From positions 1 through 64,000 of the forward strand of contig JACCWM010000081.1 in the NCBI GenBank assembly GCA_013697635.1: a stretch of DNA of 64,000 nucleotides, in the 5' to 3' direction. Source of the stretch: Lujinxingiaceae bacterium. Lineage in GTDB: Bacteria; Myxococcota_A; Bradymonadia; Bradymonadales; Bradymonadaceae. The notes below the pieces were generated by a model, which did not search any database, was not told the origin of the DNA, and was given only the letters and a program-made list of their open reading frames with translations. Within the stretch, counting starts at the first letter, position 1. Each line of letters begins with the position of its first letter. Positions 19,701 through 28,180 of this stretch are shown here, piece by piece. The translations under genes were made by a program, and so were the position numbers.

Positions 19701-22612
19701 GCGAGCGCCTGATCGTAGGCCTCGAGCGCCTGTGAGACCTCGCCGCGGCCCTCGTAAAAGCGTGCAACGGCCAGCCAGGCGTCGGGTCCATGCGAGCTCT
19801 GGGAGGCGAACTGCTCAAAGCTCTCCAAGGCGCGATCGGGCTTGCCGGCGCGGTAGAGATTGACAGCCAACTGGTAGGTCATCGTGTCGCCCTGCAGGCC
19901 GCGCATGCGCGTGATCTGGTCGACGGCCTCGCTCCACATACCGGCGTTCTCGAGCACGGTGAGCACGGCCTGGCGCGCACGCGCGGGGTTTTGCGAGCGT
20001 GCGAGGTATTTGGTGATCAGCGCCGGCACCTCGCGCGAGCGATCGGAGTTGCGGTATATCTCGGCCAGGCTCGCAAAGGCGGCCTGGATGTACTCCTGGT
20101 TGTCGGAGCCGAACAAGGCCAACAGGTAGGGCTCGGCGGCGCGGTAGCGATGAAACTGCACGAGGTTTTGAGCGATCGTGCGCCCGTCCTTGAGATTCTT
20201 GCTGCGCATCTCGTAGTGGGTCTGGAAGACGTCCTCGGCTTTTTCGGCCTCGCCCAGGTTGAGCAAGACATTGCCGTAGTGCAGCAGCATCTGGCCGCTT
20301 GGCGGGCCCTTGGACAGCAGCTTATCGTAGGCGCGCGCGGCGGCGGCCCACATGTTTTTGGCGCGCATGTTGCTGGCGAAGTCGCGAAGCTCGGTGTAAC
20401 TGGGGTCGGCGGCGTCGAGATAGCGGCTGTAGTAGGCCTCGGCCTCACGTTGGGCGCCGGGCAGCGGCAGATCGCCGCGGTGATTGTACTGGGCGGCCTG
20501 CAAATAGGCGTCGGCCATGAGCCGATAGATGCGCGGGTCGCTCTCGCCGCCCTTGAGCAGCTGGTGATAGAAGACAAGTAACCAGCGCGAGTAGCCCCGA
20601 TTCTCAAAGCGGCGCGCGATCGTTTCGAGCGCGTCGAGGCGGCGCTCGGCGGACTCGATGTAGCGGCGAACCAGCTCGAAGGCCTCGCGCTCGCGGCGCT
20701 GCTCGAAGTACAGCTCGGTGAGCTGCTCGTAGTGCGACCATTCGCGCGGCTCGAGGCGGATGAGTTCCTCGAGGATGCGTACAGCCTCGTTTTGCAGTGT
20801 GCTTGAGCGGTAGCGCGTGAGCACTTCGCGAAGGGCGCGATTGCGATTGGGTGCGGCGGCTACGTAGCGATCCAGGGCGCCTTTCATGTCGCTGTCGCGG
20901 CGTTGGCGTCGGTAGATGTCGGCGACTTGCAACCAGGATTCGAAGTGTCCCTCGCGCGCGGCGCGCATGAAGTAGGGCAGGGCGTCATCCCACTGTGCGC
21001 GGCGGGTAAAACGCTCGCCGACGAGCTGGAAGTCGGCCGTACGGTTGCCGCGCACCCGTATCCATTGCTCAAAGAGCGCGTGTAGCTCGCGCGGCTTGCT
21101 CCACTCGACGTAGACGGCGGCCAGGCGGTCGACCACCGAGAGGCTCGAGGGCTCTTGCTTGAGGGCACGCTTGAGGGCCCTTTCGGCGTCTTCGAACATG
21201 CGCTGACCAAGAAAGATCGCCGCGACGTCGAGCAGGGCCTGACGGTTTTCGCCGCGATCCTTGACGAAGTTTTCCAGCGCGATCTTGAGCTCGTCACTGG
21301 CATTGGTCGCAGCATAAATGCGGGCGAGCTCAAGCCAGATGTCGCCTTTGGAGCTCGAATCGCGCGCCACGGCGCGCTCGTAGAAGAAGCGGGCGAGCGC
21401 GAAGTTGCGCCGCCCGGCGGCCCAGCGCGCGGCATTGATCTCGGCGTCGACGGTGGCATCGGCGCGCTCGACGTAGAGCTTGAGCACGCGCTCGACGTCG
21501 TCGGCCTTGGCGCGGCGAGCGTAGAGCTCGGCCAGCGTCTGGGCGACGCGCCAACTGGCCGGCGATTCGACCATCGCCTCCTCGAGCAGCTCAAAGGCCA
21601 GATCGGAGTCTTGTTGGTTGAGTGCGGTGTCGGCGGCGGTGACGTAGACCTCGGGGCTCAGAGGCAGACCACGCAGCTTGCGCATGTCCTCGAGATAGGC
21701 TGCCACATGCAAGCGGGCGGCGGCCTTGTTGGAGGTGGACATGAGCAGGCCGGCCATGTGCAAGCGAAGTTGTGCGCGGCGAAAGGTCACCTCGCCGGAC
21801 TCCATGTCTTCGAGCGCCTGAGTGTAGAAGTGCAGAGAGACTCCCGTGGCGCCGAGCTGATCGGCGCGCTGGGCGATCTCGAGCAAGCGTTGGCCCCGGC
21901 GTGAAGGCTCGCTCGTGTCGATGTAATTTTGCCAGGCGGCGATCGCCTCGTCGGCGCGATCGAGGCGCACGAGCAAGACGCCAAGCTCCATGGCGTAATT
22001 GACGCGCTCGGGGTACTCCTCGAGCAGGGCGCGGTTGATGGCGACGGCCTCCACGAGGCTGCCCTGCTGGACGAGACTCTCCGCGAGCTGCTCGCGGCTC
22101 AAGCGAAGGTGGTCGTCGCTCGCCTCAGGATGGTCTCGGTCGATCGCGCCAAGCTCGGTGCGTATGGAGAGCACGGTTTGAAAGTTCTGGCGCGAGGTGG
22201 CCAAGACCAGCGCGGCCTCCAGGGCGCGCTGGTAGTCGGTATCGCTGACGCTGGTCGGGTCGGCCGCGCGGGCGACGCGCCAGGCGTCGACGGCCTCGAT
22301 TGCACGACCGAGCTCCCAGTAGACCTTGCCCAACACGCGACCAGCATCGGCATTGATCGCGCCCGATTTAAAGGCGCGATCGGCATAGGGCAAGGCGTCG
22401 TGATATTGCTCTTGGCCGATCAGCGCCTGGGCCATCAAAACATTGGACTGGGGGCTGGCGATGTCGCGGTCGAGCCCTTCGCGTGCATGGGACTTGGCGG
22501 CCTCGAAGTCTTGGTGGGCCAGCGCCTGCATGCCCCGCTCATAAGGGTGCACACATCCCGAAGAGAAGACGACGACGACAACGAGCACAAAACAAGCCCC
22601 AAACCTTTGCAT
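16790..22612 (-). CDS. Giant TPR-repeat lipoprotein
   Basis: 1,940 residues from ATG 22612, with AGG six bases upstream. A lipoprotein signal peptide ends in the lipobox SSGC (Cys20). The rest is an almost unbroken array of tetratricopeptide-like helical repeats, with recognisable A..Y.....A and LG.......A patterns throughout and a more canonical TPR block at the C-terminus (YSTTDHNIELGLDMVRRAI and similar). No enzymatic domain is visible. It is probably a periplasmic scaffold anchored to the outer or inner membrane. It stands alone, converging on hisG with only 20 bases between the stops. Its function is unknown. Confidence 0.85.
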   Translation of the reverse strand: MQRFGACFVLVVVVVFSSGCVHPYERGMQALAHQDFEAAKSHAREGLDRDIASPQSNVLMAQALIGQEQYHDALPYADRAFKSGAINADAGRVLGKVYWELGRAIEAVDAWRVARAADPTSVSDTDYQRALEAALVLATSRQNFQTVLSIRTELGAIDRDHPEASDDHLRLSREQLAESLVQQGSLVEAVAINRALLEEYPERVNYAMELGVLLVRLDRADEAIAAWQNYIDTSEPSRRGQRLLEIAQRADQLGATGVSLHFYTQALEDMESGEVTFRRAQLRLHMAGLLMSTSNKAAARLHVAAYLEDMRKLRGLPLSPEVYVTAADTALNQQDSDLAFELLEEAMVESPASWRVAQTLAELYARRAKADDVERVLKLYVERADATVDAEINAARWAAGRRNFALARFFYERAVARDSSSKGDIWLELARIYAATNASDELKIALENFVKDRGENRQALLDVAAIFLGQRMFEDAERALKRALKQEPSSLSVVDRLAAVYVEWSKPRELHALFEQWIRVRGNRTADFQLVGERFTRRAQWDDALPYFMRAAREGHFESWLQVADIYRRQRRDSDMKGALDRYVAAAPNRNRALREVLTRYRSSTLQNEAVRILEELIRLEPREWSHYEQLTELYFEQRREREAFELVRRYIESAERRLDALETIARRFENRGYSRWLLVFYHQLLKGGESDPRIYRLMADAYLQAAQYNHRGDLPLPGAQREAEAYYSRYLDAADPSYTELRDFASNMRAKNMWAAAARAYDKLLSKGPPSGQMLLHYGNVLLNLGEAEKAEDVFQTHYEMRSKNLKDGRTIAQNLVQFHRYRAAEPYLLALFGSDNQEYIQAAFASLAEIYRNSDRSREVPALITKYLARSQNPARARQAVLTVLENAGMWSEAVDQITRMRGLQGDTMTYQLAVNLYRAGKPDRALESFEQFASQSSHGPDAWLAVARFYEGRGEVSQALEAYDQALALAADHGEGRLQRGRLRIRTGDIEGGTADIELAATAAEPTLRSSIWSALVESMSETGRFNEALEASRRALSTNPFERSLFMGHIAEDELTASDPARVEQAIARLRADGMELAQLISALERHGHVEQAVAVIENELVVGDQDMAAQVLLTHAGLFTRLGGIDRLLEAARPLLDPPRIPDLQFMGTLGEFLVREGELERGVLFLRHAIDLGHTPLIPLLAHSYMLMGDHAQALSWFQQHLSRPRTDAQGTPATAMDLRLLALRFEFLGEHERFIGLLRHLVTQERFASAAAPMLMHYTIDAHNDPEAAIALLREGPWMLADNAERSVIWFGDAHADSSVEVVQASLEAIAARGFVAEVEAFIADLPETVRTHDRLRDLSLRLSMLSSDPDADGQLRQALERAGGAQSGALERLNLARMLNIHGHYAHANEIARPLLVSADFAVSRNAIEVMLSNARASGQDERVDKLVESFVAQAADKQLARGIAADQLARLGYDQGAAALRDQSARAVPTETNILRALSAARNNGDQEAVARLSSMYWQVAEAPATTVEGMAALSRSHLEPELIEPLLMPVREGFGAMLEMRMNEVNLRFGTGDVEAGRALILELLQDTAFQPRTVEYVLDQLVLGRLYVEAARFLAPQIPVEKLTRHSHRHLGLANIKLGFDEDAATHFQQYIAMSSDPAIAAIDLGKLLIDGEHYGQALEFAQLAIDAHPQRPEPYLIRGISLLATGQVDAARADLDRVESQGLGRQFSYYRIARAAFSANEASLANEYLARLARTPVHDIHVTQPYRLTLATFIAPGRAAYGASFLEQHYPRLAAGLTGSIHSDVTMTLPTLFEHSGHPQQAYAVYESLIAQEQVRGPLDSAHATYLNNLAYVYSTTDHNIELGLDMVRRAIAGSRERSPSFIDTLGWLYYRQGNYVKAEAEVRRALRSSSGAPYELAELYSHLADLLELQGRHNEAIWLRIFMERVE

Positions 22613-22909
22613 CTGCAACCTAATCTCAGGGAACTAAGAAGCCCGTAGAACAAAATGCCCTGGAGAAGCGTTGGGCATCACTGTCAACCGTGACACTCGC
22701 CTAAAACATTTCGCAGGCCGGTCGACGTTGCCGATAGCCTATTTCGCCGCGTGGGGCTTCGCAAGTGCCTTGCACAGGAAGGCTGTTCGGTGCCAGGTAA
22801 GGAAATTTGGTCAGAACCCTTTACATCAAGGGGCGCTATGCTAAAGCTATGCGCCGATTTGATGCACACCGAAGGGCTTCCAATCGCTAACAGTAAAGCC
22901 AAGGGATTG

Positions 22910-23527
22910 ATGGTGAACGATTTTAATAATGACAGAATGTCCTATAAGAACTTGACGATTGAGCGCGGCCAACGCCACTGCAAGATCGTCGATGAGGAGG
23001 ACAACGTCGTCTTTCGCACCACGAACGTTCGCGATGCTCAAGACTATCTGGCCCTGATCGAGGAGATCGACCGGCTGCAACGCCTGCTCGATGCCCGTGG
23101 CATGGCGCCCCACCGGATCTATCTGCTGGCCTCGGACGAGGACAAGCGCGGTCGAGTCAACTTCGAGAACGTGCCCGCCAAAGAGGTCGTGATCGTCGCC
23201 AAAGCCGAGAACGACTCGGTCGTGGTGCGCTATCTCGATGATGGCAAAGAAGAGATCGTCGATCTCGAGGAGATCGAGCCGATCGAAGGCGGCTCCTATC
23301 TGCAGGGCTCCGATGTCCAAGACGAGGCCGTTCACGTGGTGATGCGTTTCGATCGCGACAACGAGTCGGCGACGCTTGCAGTGTTTCGCTCGGTGGAGAA
23401 CGCCGACGAACTCGCAAGTGAGTGGCAACACGGCGAGGAGGCCCCCGGCACGGAGTATGGTCTGACGCTGGTGCACTCCGAGGGCGACATCTTGTTGTAT
23501 CGCTCGGACTCCTCGATCGAGGATTGA
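22910..23527 (+). CDS. Hypothetical cytoplasmic protein
   Basis: 205 residues from ATG 22910, acidic, without signal peptide or membrane segment. The N-terminal half looks alpha/beta with a helical segment around DYLALIEEIDRLQRLLDARG. The C-terminal half consists of predicted beta strands rich in Val, Asp and Glu. I recognise no family. The frame is open upstream with possible ATG starts at 22838 (AAGGGG four bases before) and 22937. I chose 22910 because the upstream codons look less coding-like, but this is uncertain. Confidence 0.7.
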   Translation: MVNDFNNDRMSYKNLTIERGQRHCKIVDEEDNVVFRTTNVRDAQDYLALIEEIDRLQRLLDARGMAPHRIYLLASDEDKRGRVNFENVPAKEVVIVAKAENDSVVVRYLDDGKEEIVDLEEIEPIEGGSYLQGSDVQDEAVHVVMRFDRDNESATLAVFRSVENADELASEWQHGEEAPGTEYGLTLVHSEGDILLYRSDSSIED

Positions 23528-23563
23528 GTGTGCAAGGCTTCGGCCTTGAGAACGGGGCAACAA

Positions 23564-23594
23564 AAAAGCACCGAGTCATCGACTCGGTGCTTTT
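23564..23594. terminator. Bidirectional Rho-independent terminator
   Basis: GCACCGAGTC (23568-23577) and GACTCGGTGC (23581-23590) form a perfect 10-bp stem with loop ATC. AAAA precedes it and TTTT follows it, so it can stop transcription from both sides of the convergent pair of genes. Confidence 0.9.
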
Positions 23595-23642
23595 GTTTCT
23601 TGTTGAATCCCTGTGTTCGACAAACAGTGCTGCCCAGACGAG

Positions 23643-24002
23643 CTAGACGAGCGGCAGCTCGCCGACGATCTCGGGCTCATTGCCTTCGGTCGCAAAGCCA
23701 GCGCGTTTCCAGGCGTCGAGGCCGCCGTCGAAGTCCGAAACCTTGCGATATCCCAGCGCCTCGAGGATCGTTGCGGCCTTGTTGGAGGCCTCGGCCTCGT
23801 GATTTTCGCCGTAGACGACGAGTCGCTCATTTTTGCTCAATTCCACAGGCGCGCGCCGCTCGAGCTCCGAGAGGGGGATATTGATCGCGCCGGGGATATG
23901 TTCTTTTTGATAGTGTTCGGGCTCGTGCAAATCGATGAGTACGAAATCCTCTTGGCTATCCATTCGTTGCTGCAACTCCGTGCTCGACATCAACCGTGCC
24001 AT
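23643..24002 (-). CDS. Rhodanese-fold protein lacking the catalytic cysteine
   Basis: 119 residues from ATG 24002, with AAAGGA six bases upstream. The rhodanese fold is clear: FVLIDLHEPEHYQKEHIPGAINIPLSEL, then the strand LVVYG where the active-site loop follows, and ALGYRKVSDFDGGLDAWKRAG. In active rhodaneses the loop reads C-x5-R/S. Here the Cys position is Gly (VVYGENHEAEAS), so sulfur transfer by the usual persulfide is not possible. It may bind a partner or regulate. It is a single-domain cytoplasmic protein. Confidence 0.88.
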   Translation of the reverse strand: MARLMSSTELQQRMDSQEDFVLIDLHEPEHYQKEHIPGAINIPLSELERRAPVELSKNERLVVYGENHEAEASNKAATILEALGYRKVSDFDGGLDAWKRAGFATEGNEPEIVGELPLV

Positions 24003-24402
24003 GAAAGTCCTTTCGTTCATGGCCAACGCTTGCCAAAGAGTCCCCACTTTCTATCAACAGCTTCTTCGACAGGTGCTGGCCGGGTTATTGGGGGCGTTCG
24101 CAAGGCCTTGAGTCGGCGTGCCCGAGATCGCGGCGTGCCTTCTTTGGGCTCGATTGGTTTGCACCGGGTAATATAGTGGCCATCGTGGGCGAAGCAACTC
24201 GACAACTTTGCGTGCAGTGCAATCGGGTCGAGAGCAAGGCTTCGGGGCCAGACCGGTGCTTCCCCCCAATCAACAAGCAAGCAGGCCCGGCGATTCCAGG
24301 GTGGTTTGCTTGCCGCCACTTGCTTGCACCCAACAGGCGCGTGGGGTATTGCTCATTGTGTTGTTCAGGTCTTGAGGCCGTGCTTTAAGTGAGTCAGCGC
24401 AA
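24003..24402. other. Intergenic region, one doubtful small ORF
   Basis: This 400-base gap separates the divergent rhodanese and TPR/PEGA genes. A frame at 24176-24388 (+, GTG start) would encode 70 residues with CxxC pairs (LCVQC near the start, YCSLCC near the end), which could be a small zinc ribbon. It has no ribosome binding site and weaker GC bias at third positions than neighbouring genes, so it is noted but not called as a gene. Confidence 0.3.
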
Positions 24403-25386
24403 ATGTCTTCATCGCTCGTAAAACTCTGGTTTTTTTCCATTGCCCTGTCCGCGTTGGTTCTGGCCAGCTCGCCAGCGCTTGGGCAGACCGCTGAGCAGCG
24501 CCAGGATGCGATCGAGGTCGTGCGCCAGGCCAATGCCCACTATGACCAGGGCGAGTTTCAGCAGGCTTTGAAGATGTATCGGCGCTCCTACCGCTTGCTT
24601 GACGATGCGCGCCTTCTGTATCGCATCGGATTGACCTACGAAAATCTGGGGAACTTCGTGCGCGCGCGCGAGTACCTCGAGGACTACTTGCTCAAAGATC
24701 CCGAGAGCCAGTATGCCGGGCGCATCCGGGCCAAGATCGAGCAGTTGGCCACGCTCGAGAAGAACATGCAGTCCTATCTGGCAGTCAACTCGGAGCCTCG
24801 CGGAGCCAAGGTCTTTCTCGACGGTGATGTGGACAGCGTCGAGGGAACGACCCCGGTTCGCATCCCGGTGGGCGCCGGCGAGCATACGGTCGTGCTGATC
24901 TTCGAGGGCCGTCGCAAGCTCGAGGACATCGTCACCGTCGAGCCGGGTCAGACCATCGAGCGCACCTACCGCGCCGAGGCCGGCACGAACACCGAGGCTC
25001 CCTTGGAGAGCCAACCCAAGGAGGTCGTCGCGGCGGCGCCCATTCAGGGGCCCAGTCAAGGGTCGGTTGGGCAGGGTAATTCCGCGGTTGCTCCGGGCAC
25101 TTTCCGCATGATCGATCTTGGGCCTCCAACCGGTATCATCGCCCTCTCGTGGGCGGTCATTGCTGCAGGCAATCTGATGATATTGGCGGCGATCTGGCCG
25201 TTTTCCGATGCCGACATCGTCGACCCCAGCGCCGGGTATGCAGGCGTGGCAATGGTCGGCGCCGGTGTGTACATGCTGGCAATTCACGATTGGTCGTCTG
25301 TGGTCGAGCCTTCGAGTCTCGCCTTTGAGAACGGTCCCTTTCGGCTTCCGCAAGCAAGGCAATTTACACTTCGCGCGCGCTTCTGA
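24403..25386 (+). CDS. Periplasmic TPR and PEGA-domain protein
   Basis: 327 residues. A signal peptide ends near ALGQ (about residue 28). TPR helices occupy about 33-115 (QANAHYDQGEFQQALKMY and following), then a PEGA domain at about 125-195 begins SYLAVNSEPRGAKVFLDG. Two hydrophobic segments lie near the C-terminus (about 245-265 and 275-293). PEGA domains are surface-binding beta modules often joined to kinases or TPR proteins in Myxococcota. A similar TPR plus membrane layout occurs in the gene at 32028-32816. The function is not known. Confidence 0.8.
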   Translation: MSSSLVKLWFFSIALSALVLASSPALGQTAEQRQDAIEVVRQANAHYDQGEFQQALKMYRRSYRLLDDARLLYRIGLTYENLGNFVRAREYLEDYLLKDPESQYAGRIRAKIEQLATLEKNMQSYLAVNSEPRGAKVFLDGDVDSVEGTTPVRIPVGAGEHTVVLIFEGRRKLEDIVTVEPGQTIERTYRAEAGTNTEAPLESQPKEVVAAAPIQGPSQGSVGQGNSAVAPGTFRMIDLGPPTGIIALSWAVIAAGNLMILAAIWPFSDADIVDPSAGYAGVAMVGAGVYMLAIHDWSSVVEPSSLAFENGPFRLPQARQFTLRARF

Positions 25387-25514
25387 GTGGTGCACGCGCC
25401 TTGCACGCGCCTTGCCCGCAGCGCGCGCCGGTGCTAACAAAGTGGTAAGAGACGGCAACGGCGTGCCAAGACGCGCCAATTTTCAATCCGATGACCTCCA
25501 CCACGTGATCTGCC

Positions 25515-25703
25515 ATGGCCTTCAAGGCGCCCCAACATTTGCAAAAGAAAAAGTCGCCGTTCTACTGGGATTGGTGGGGTGAGAACCCGATCGAGATCGT
25601 TTTGGTGATCTTGATCGTCGTATTCTTCTTCGCATTGCCGCGCACCGGCTGCGGGATCACACAGCAAAACGTCAGCCTGCCGGTCGCCGCCGCCTCACGC
25701 TGA
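25515..25703 (+). CDS. Small single-pass membrane protein
   Basis: 62 residues with a basic, aromatic N-terminus (KKKSPFYWDWW), one membrane helix (about residues 28-41) and a short tail. Codon use resembles the neighbours. No clear ribosome binding site is visible, and the stop converges on the BamA-like gene 13 bases away. No family is recognised. Confidence 0.5.
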   Translation: MAFKAPQHLQKKKSPFYWDWWGENPIEIVLVILIVVFFFALPRTGCGITQQNVSLPVAAASR

Positions 25704-25715
25704 AGCGTTGCCCTA

Positions 25716-28076
25716 CTAAAACGAGTGGCCGATACTCAAATAAAACGAGTAGCCCGGCACGAGCCGCTGGATCGGGTCTTCATCAAGCGGCACAAAGTCA
25801 CAAAACTGGGTGCCGACGGTGCGCGGATCGACGCAGCGGCGAAAGCGCTCATCGTCGCGAATGTCACTGAGCAACAGCGCGCCGTCGAGGCGCAGGGGTC
25901 CCACGGGCGTCACCCACCAGACGCCGGCGCCAATGCCGTAGAGGGTGGTCGCGGCGATGTCCGCCCAACTCTCGGTGCCCTGGTCGTTGTGCGTGGTGCC
26001 AAAGAGAAACTGGCCCTGCAAAACCGTTGCGGCGTCGACGAACATCGCCCCCCAGAAGTCACCGACGTCGAGAAAGCTTCGGGCAATGCGAAAGCGCGGC
26101 TCAACGGAGGCTTCGAACATGGTCAGGCCACCGACGGGTACGGGGTCTCCGGTCTGGGTGAACAGTGAGAGACGCCGGCGCCCGAAGGCGCGCATGCCGT
26201 CGGTGCCGCCGCTGTTGAGCCGACTTTGCACCGGCACGCCCGTGTCGCGCCCGACGTTGTAGACCGAGCCCAGGCGGGTTCGCATCGCGAGCACGTTGGA
26301 GGTGAACAGCTCAAAGGGCACGTAAGCCTCGCCGGAGACGACGGCGCGCACGTAGTCGAATTCGCCGCCAATCAGATAGCGTCCGGCCTCGGCCAGGGCA
26401 AAGCGCGCGATGAAGCCTCGCGTGGGATTGAGCACGTCGTCGCGGTAATCGATCGAGACGGTCTGCTCCAGGGTTTCGAGCAAGAACTCGGGCCGAAAGT
26501 CCAGGCCCAGGCCGGTGGCGCCTAGATCGAGCAAGCCCTCGTTGATGTTGCTGTAGTTGAAGTAGGCCACGCTGTAGGCGAGCTCGAGGATCAGCCGGCG
26601 AAAAAACGGCCGGTCGACGCTCAGACGCAGCAGCGGGTTCCACACAGTAAAGCCCTCGCGCACGTCGCGCTCGACGCGCGCGCGCATGCGAAAGTTCGTG
26701 CGTCGCTCGAAGAACTGAGGCTGGGAGAAGCGAAGCTCGGTGGAGAGCAGCACGCCTTCGTTGCCGGTGTCCTCGGGACGCAGAAAACCCGGTGCCCAGG
26801 CATAGCCTGCGGCCGTGATGTGCTCGAGCTTTCGCAAGCCACCGAGGAAGTTACGGCTCGACCAATTGACCAGGCCGCGCACATCCTGGCGAGTATCCTC
26901 GGCGGCGATGCCCACGCCCAGGCGCACGCGGTATTTCTTGGCCTCCTTGAGGCGCACGACGATCGGCACCTCTTCGCTGAGCTGGCTTCGCTGCTCAGCC
27001 TCCTCCTGGGCGGAGGCCAGAAAGCCCGAGACGCCCAGCGGCCCCGGAGGCGGCGGGTCGGTCAAAGGCTCGTCGGCAACATCGAGAGGCTCGGCCTCTT
27101 TGCCCTCTCGCTCCTGGAGCTCATCGAGCTTGTCCTCGACGAGCTCTTCAACCGGCAATCCCGACTTCTCGGCTGGGCCTTCGCGCTGAATGTCCTCGAG
27201 CACCTTGGCTTGGACCGGATCCTCGAGCACGAGCTCGCGCGCCTCATGGCCGGGCAAGACCGTGACCAGGCCGAAGACGCCCAGATCGTAGATGTCCTTC
27301 TGGGCCTCGAAGAGCCTCTCGGGCGTGTAGCGCTGACCGGGCGAGAAGGGCAGGGCCTCGCGAACGAAGCGCTCTTCGACGTCTTCGAGGCCGAAGATAT
27401 GAACCTGCCCAAAGACCGTCTCCGGGCCGGGATCGACGTAGAAGATCACCTCGGCTGAGTTTTGCTCCGGCATCACGAAGACGCGGCCGGCCACCTCGGC
27501 ATAGGCGTGACCGGCCTGCTTGAGCCGGCTGCTGATCGCCTCGCGCGAGGCCAGATAGCTCGCCTGGGTGAACACGTCGCCGGCCTCCAGGGGCAAATCG
27601 GCCAGCAGCTCATCGCGCCGGGGTCCAATGGTGTCGTTGAGGCCCTCGAGTGTGATTCCGGAGACTTCCACGGGCAGTCCCTCGTCGATCGAGAGCGTGA
27701 TGCGTACGGAGTTGCGCTCCGGGCTCTCGACGATCGACTCGGTGAGCACCTCGGCGTTGAAGTAGCCGCGCTGGCGATAGAAGACCAGGATGCGTTCGAC
27801 GTCGCGGCGCCAATCGAAGAAATTGTAAAAACGTCGCTCCTGGCCGATGACCGGCAGCCAGGCCACCGATGCGCGCCAGCCCGGATCCTGGCGCGTCGCC
27901 AGGCCGGCTTTGATCTCGCTCAAACTGAAGCGATCGACGCCGCGGATGTCCAGTGACTCGACACGCATGATCGTGGTGCCGGGGACGATGTAGTCCTCGC
28001 GCTGTTCGGCGCCTGCGCATGAAAACAGCGTCAGCGACGTCAGCACCACCAGCAGTTTGAGAGTGTCATGGGACAT
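25716..28076 (-). CDS. BamA/TamA-like outer-membrane protein with lipoprotein-type signal
   Basis: 786 residues. The signal peptide ends LFSC (Cys20), a lipobox, which is unusual for this family. POTRA-like domains span about residues 35-270 (for example the RGYFNAEVLTESIV and GHAYAEVAGRVFV segments). A charged, Pro-rich insertion follows at about 275-375. The C-terminal Omp85 beta barrel occupies about 390-786, contains GTDGMRAFGRRRLSL (the conserved barrel-interior loop region) and ends in Phe, as outer-membrane barrels do. It probably inserts or exports proteins at the outer membrane. Confidence 0.85.
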   Translation of the reverse strand: MSHDTLKLLVVLTSLTLFSCAGAEQREDYIVPGTTIMRVESLDIRGVDRFSLSEIKAGLATRQDPGWRASVAWLPVIGQERRFYNFFDWRRDVERILVFYRQRGYFNAEVLTESIVESPERNSVRITLSIDEGLPVEVSGITLEGLNDTIGPRRDELLADLPLEAGDVFTQASYLASREAISSRLKQAGHAYAEVAGRVFVMPEQNSAEVIFYVDPGPETVFGQVHIFGLEDVEERFVREALPFSPGQRYTPERLFEAQKDIYDLGVFGLVTVLPGHEARELVLEDPVQAKVLEDIQREGPAEKSGLPVEELVEDKLDELQEREGKEAEPLDVADEPLTDPPPPGPLGVSGFLASAQEEAEQRSQLSEEVPIVVRLKEAKKYRVRLGVGIAAEDTRQDVRGLVNWSSRNFLGGLRKLEHITAAGYAWAPGFLRPEDTGNEGVLLSTELRFSQPQFFERRTNFRMRARVERDVREGFTVWNPLLRLSVDRPFFRRLILELAYSVAYFNYSNINEGLLDLGATGLGLDFRPEFLLETLEQTVSIDYRDDVLNPTRGFIARFALAEAGRYLIGGEFDYVRAVVSGEAYVPFELFTSNVLAMRTRLGSVYNVGRDTGVPVQSRLNSGGTDGMRAFGRRRLSLFTQTGDPVPVGGLTMFEASVEPRFRIARSFLDVGDFWGAMFVDAATVLQGQFLFGTTHNDQGTESWADIAATTLYGIGAGVWWVTPVGPLRLDGALLLSDIRDDERFRRCVDPRTVGTQFCDFVPLDEDPIQRLVPGYSFYLSIGHSF

Positions 28077-28180
28077 CGTGTTCTTTCATTGCGTTCGCCA
28101 GACGTGGCGATCGCTTTGGCGGCAAAATATAGGAGAGACCCCCGGCAAGGCAACCGTCGAATCCGATCCGCCGGCTGCGT

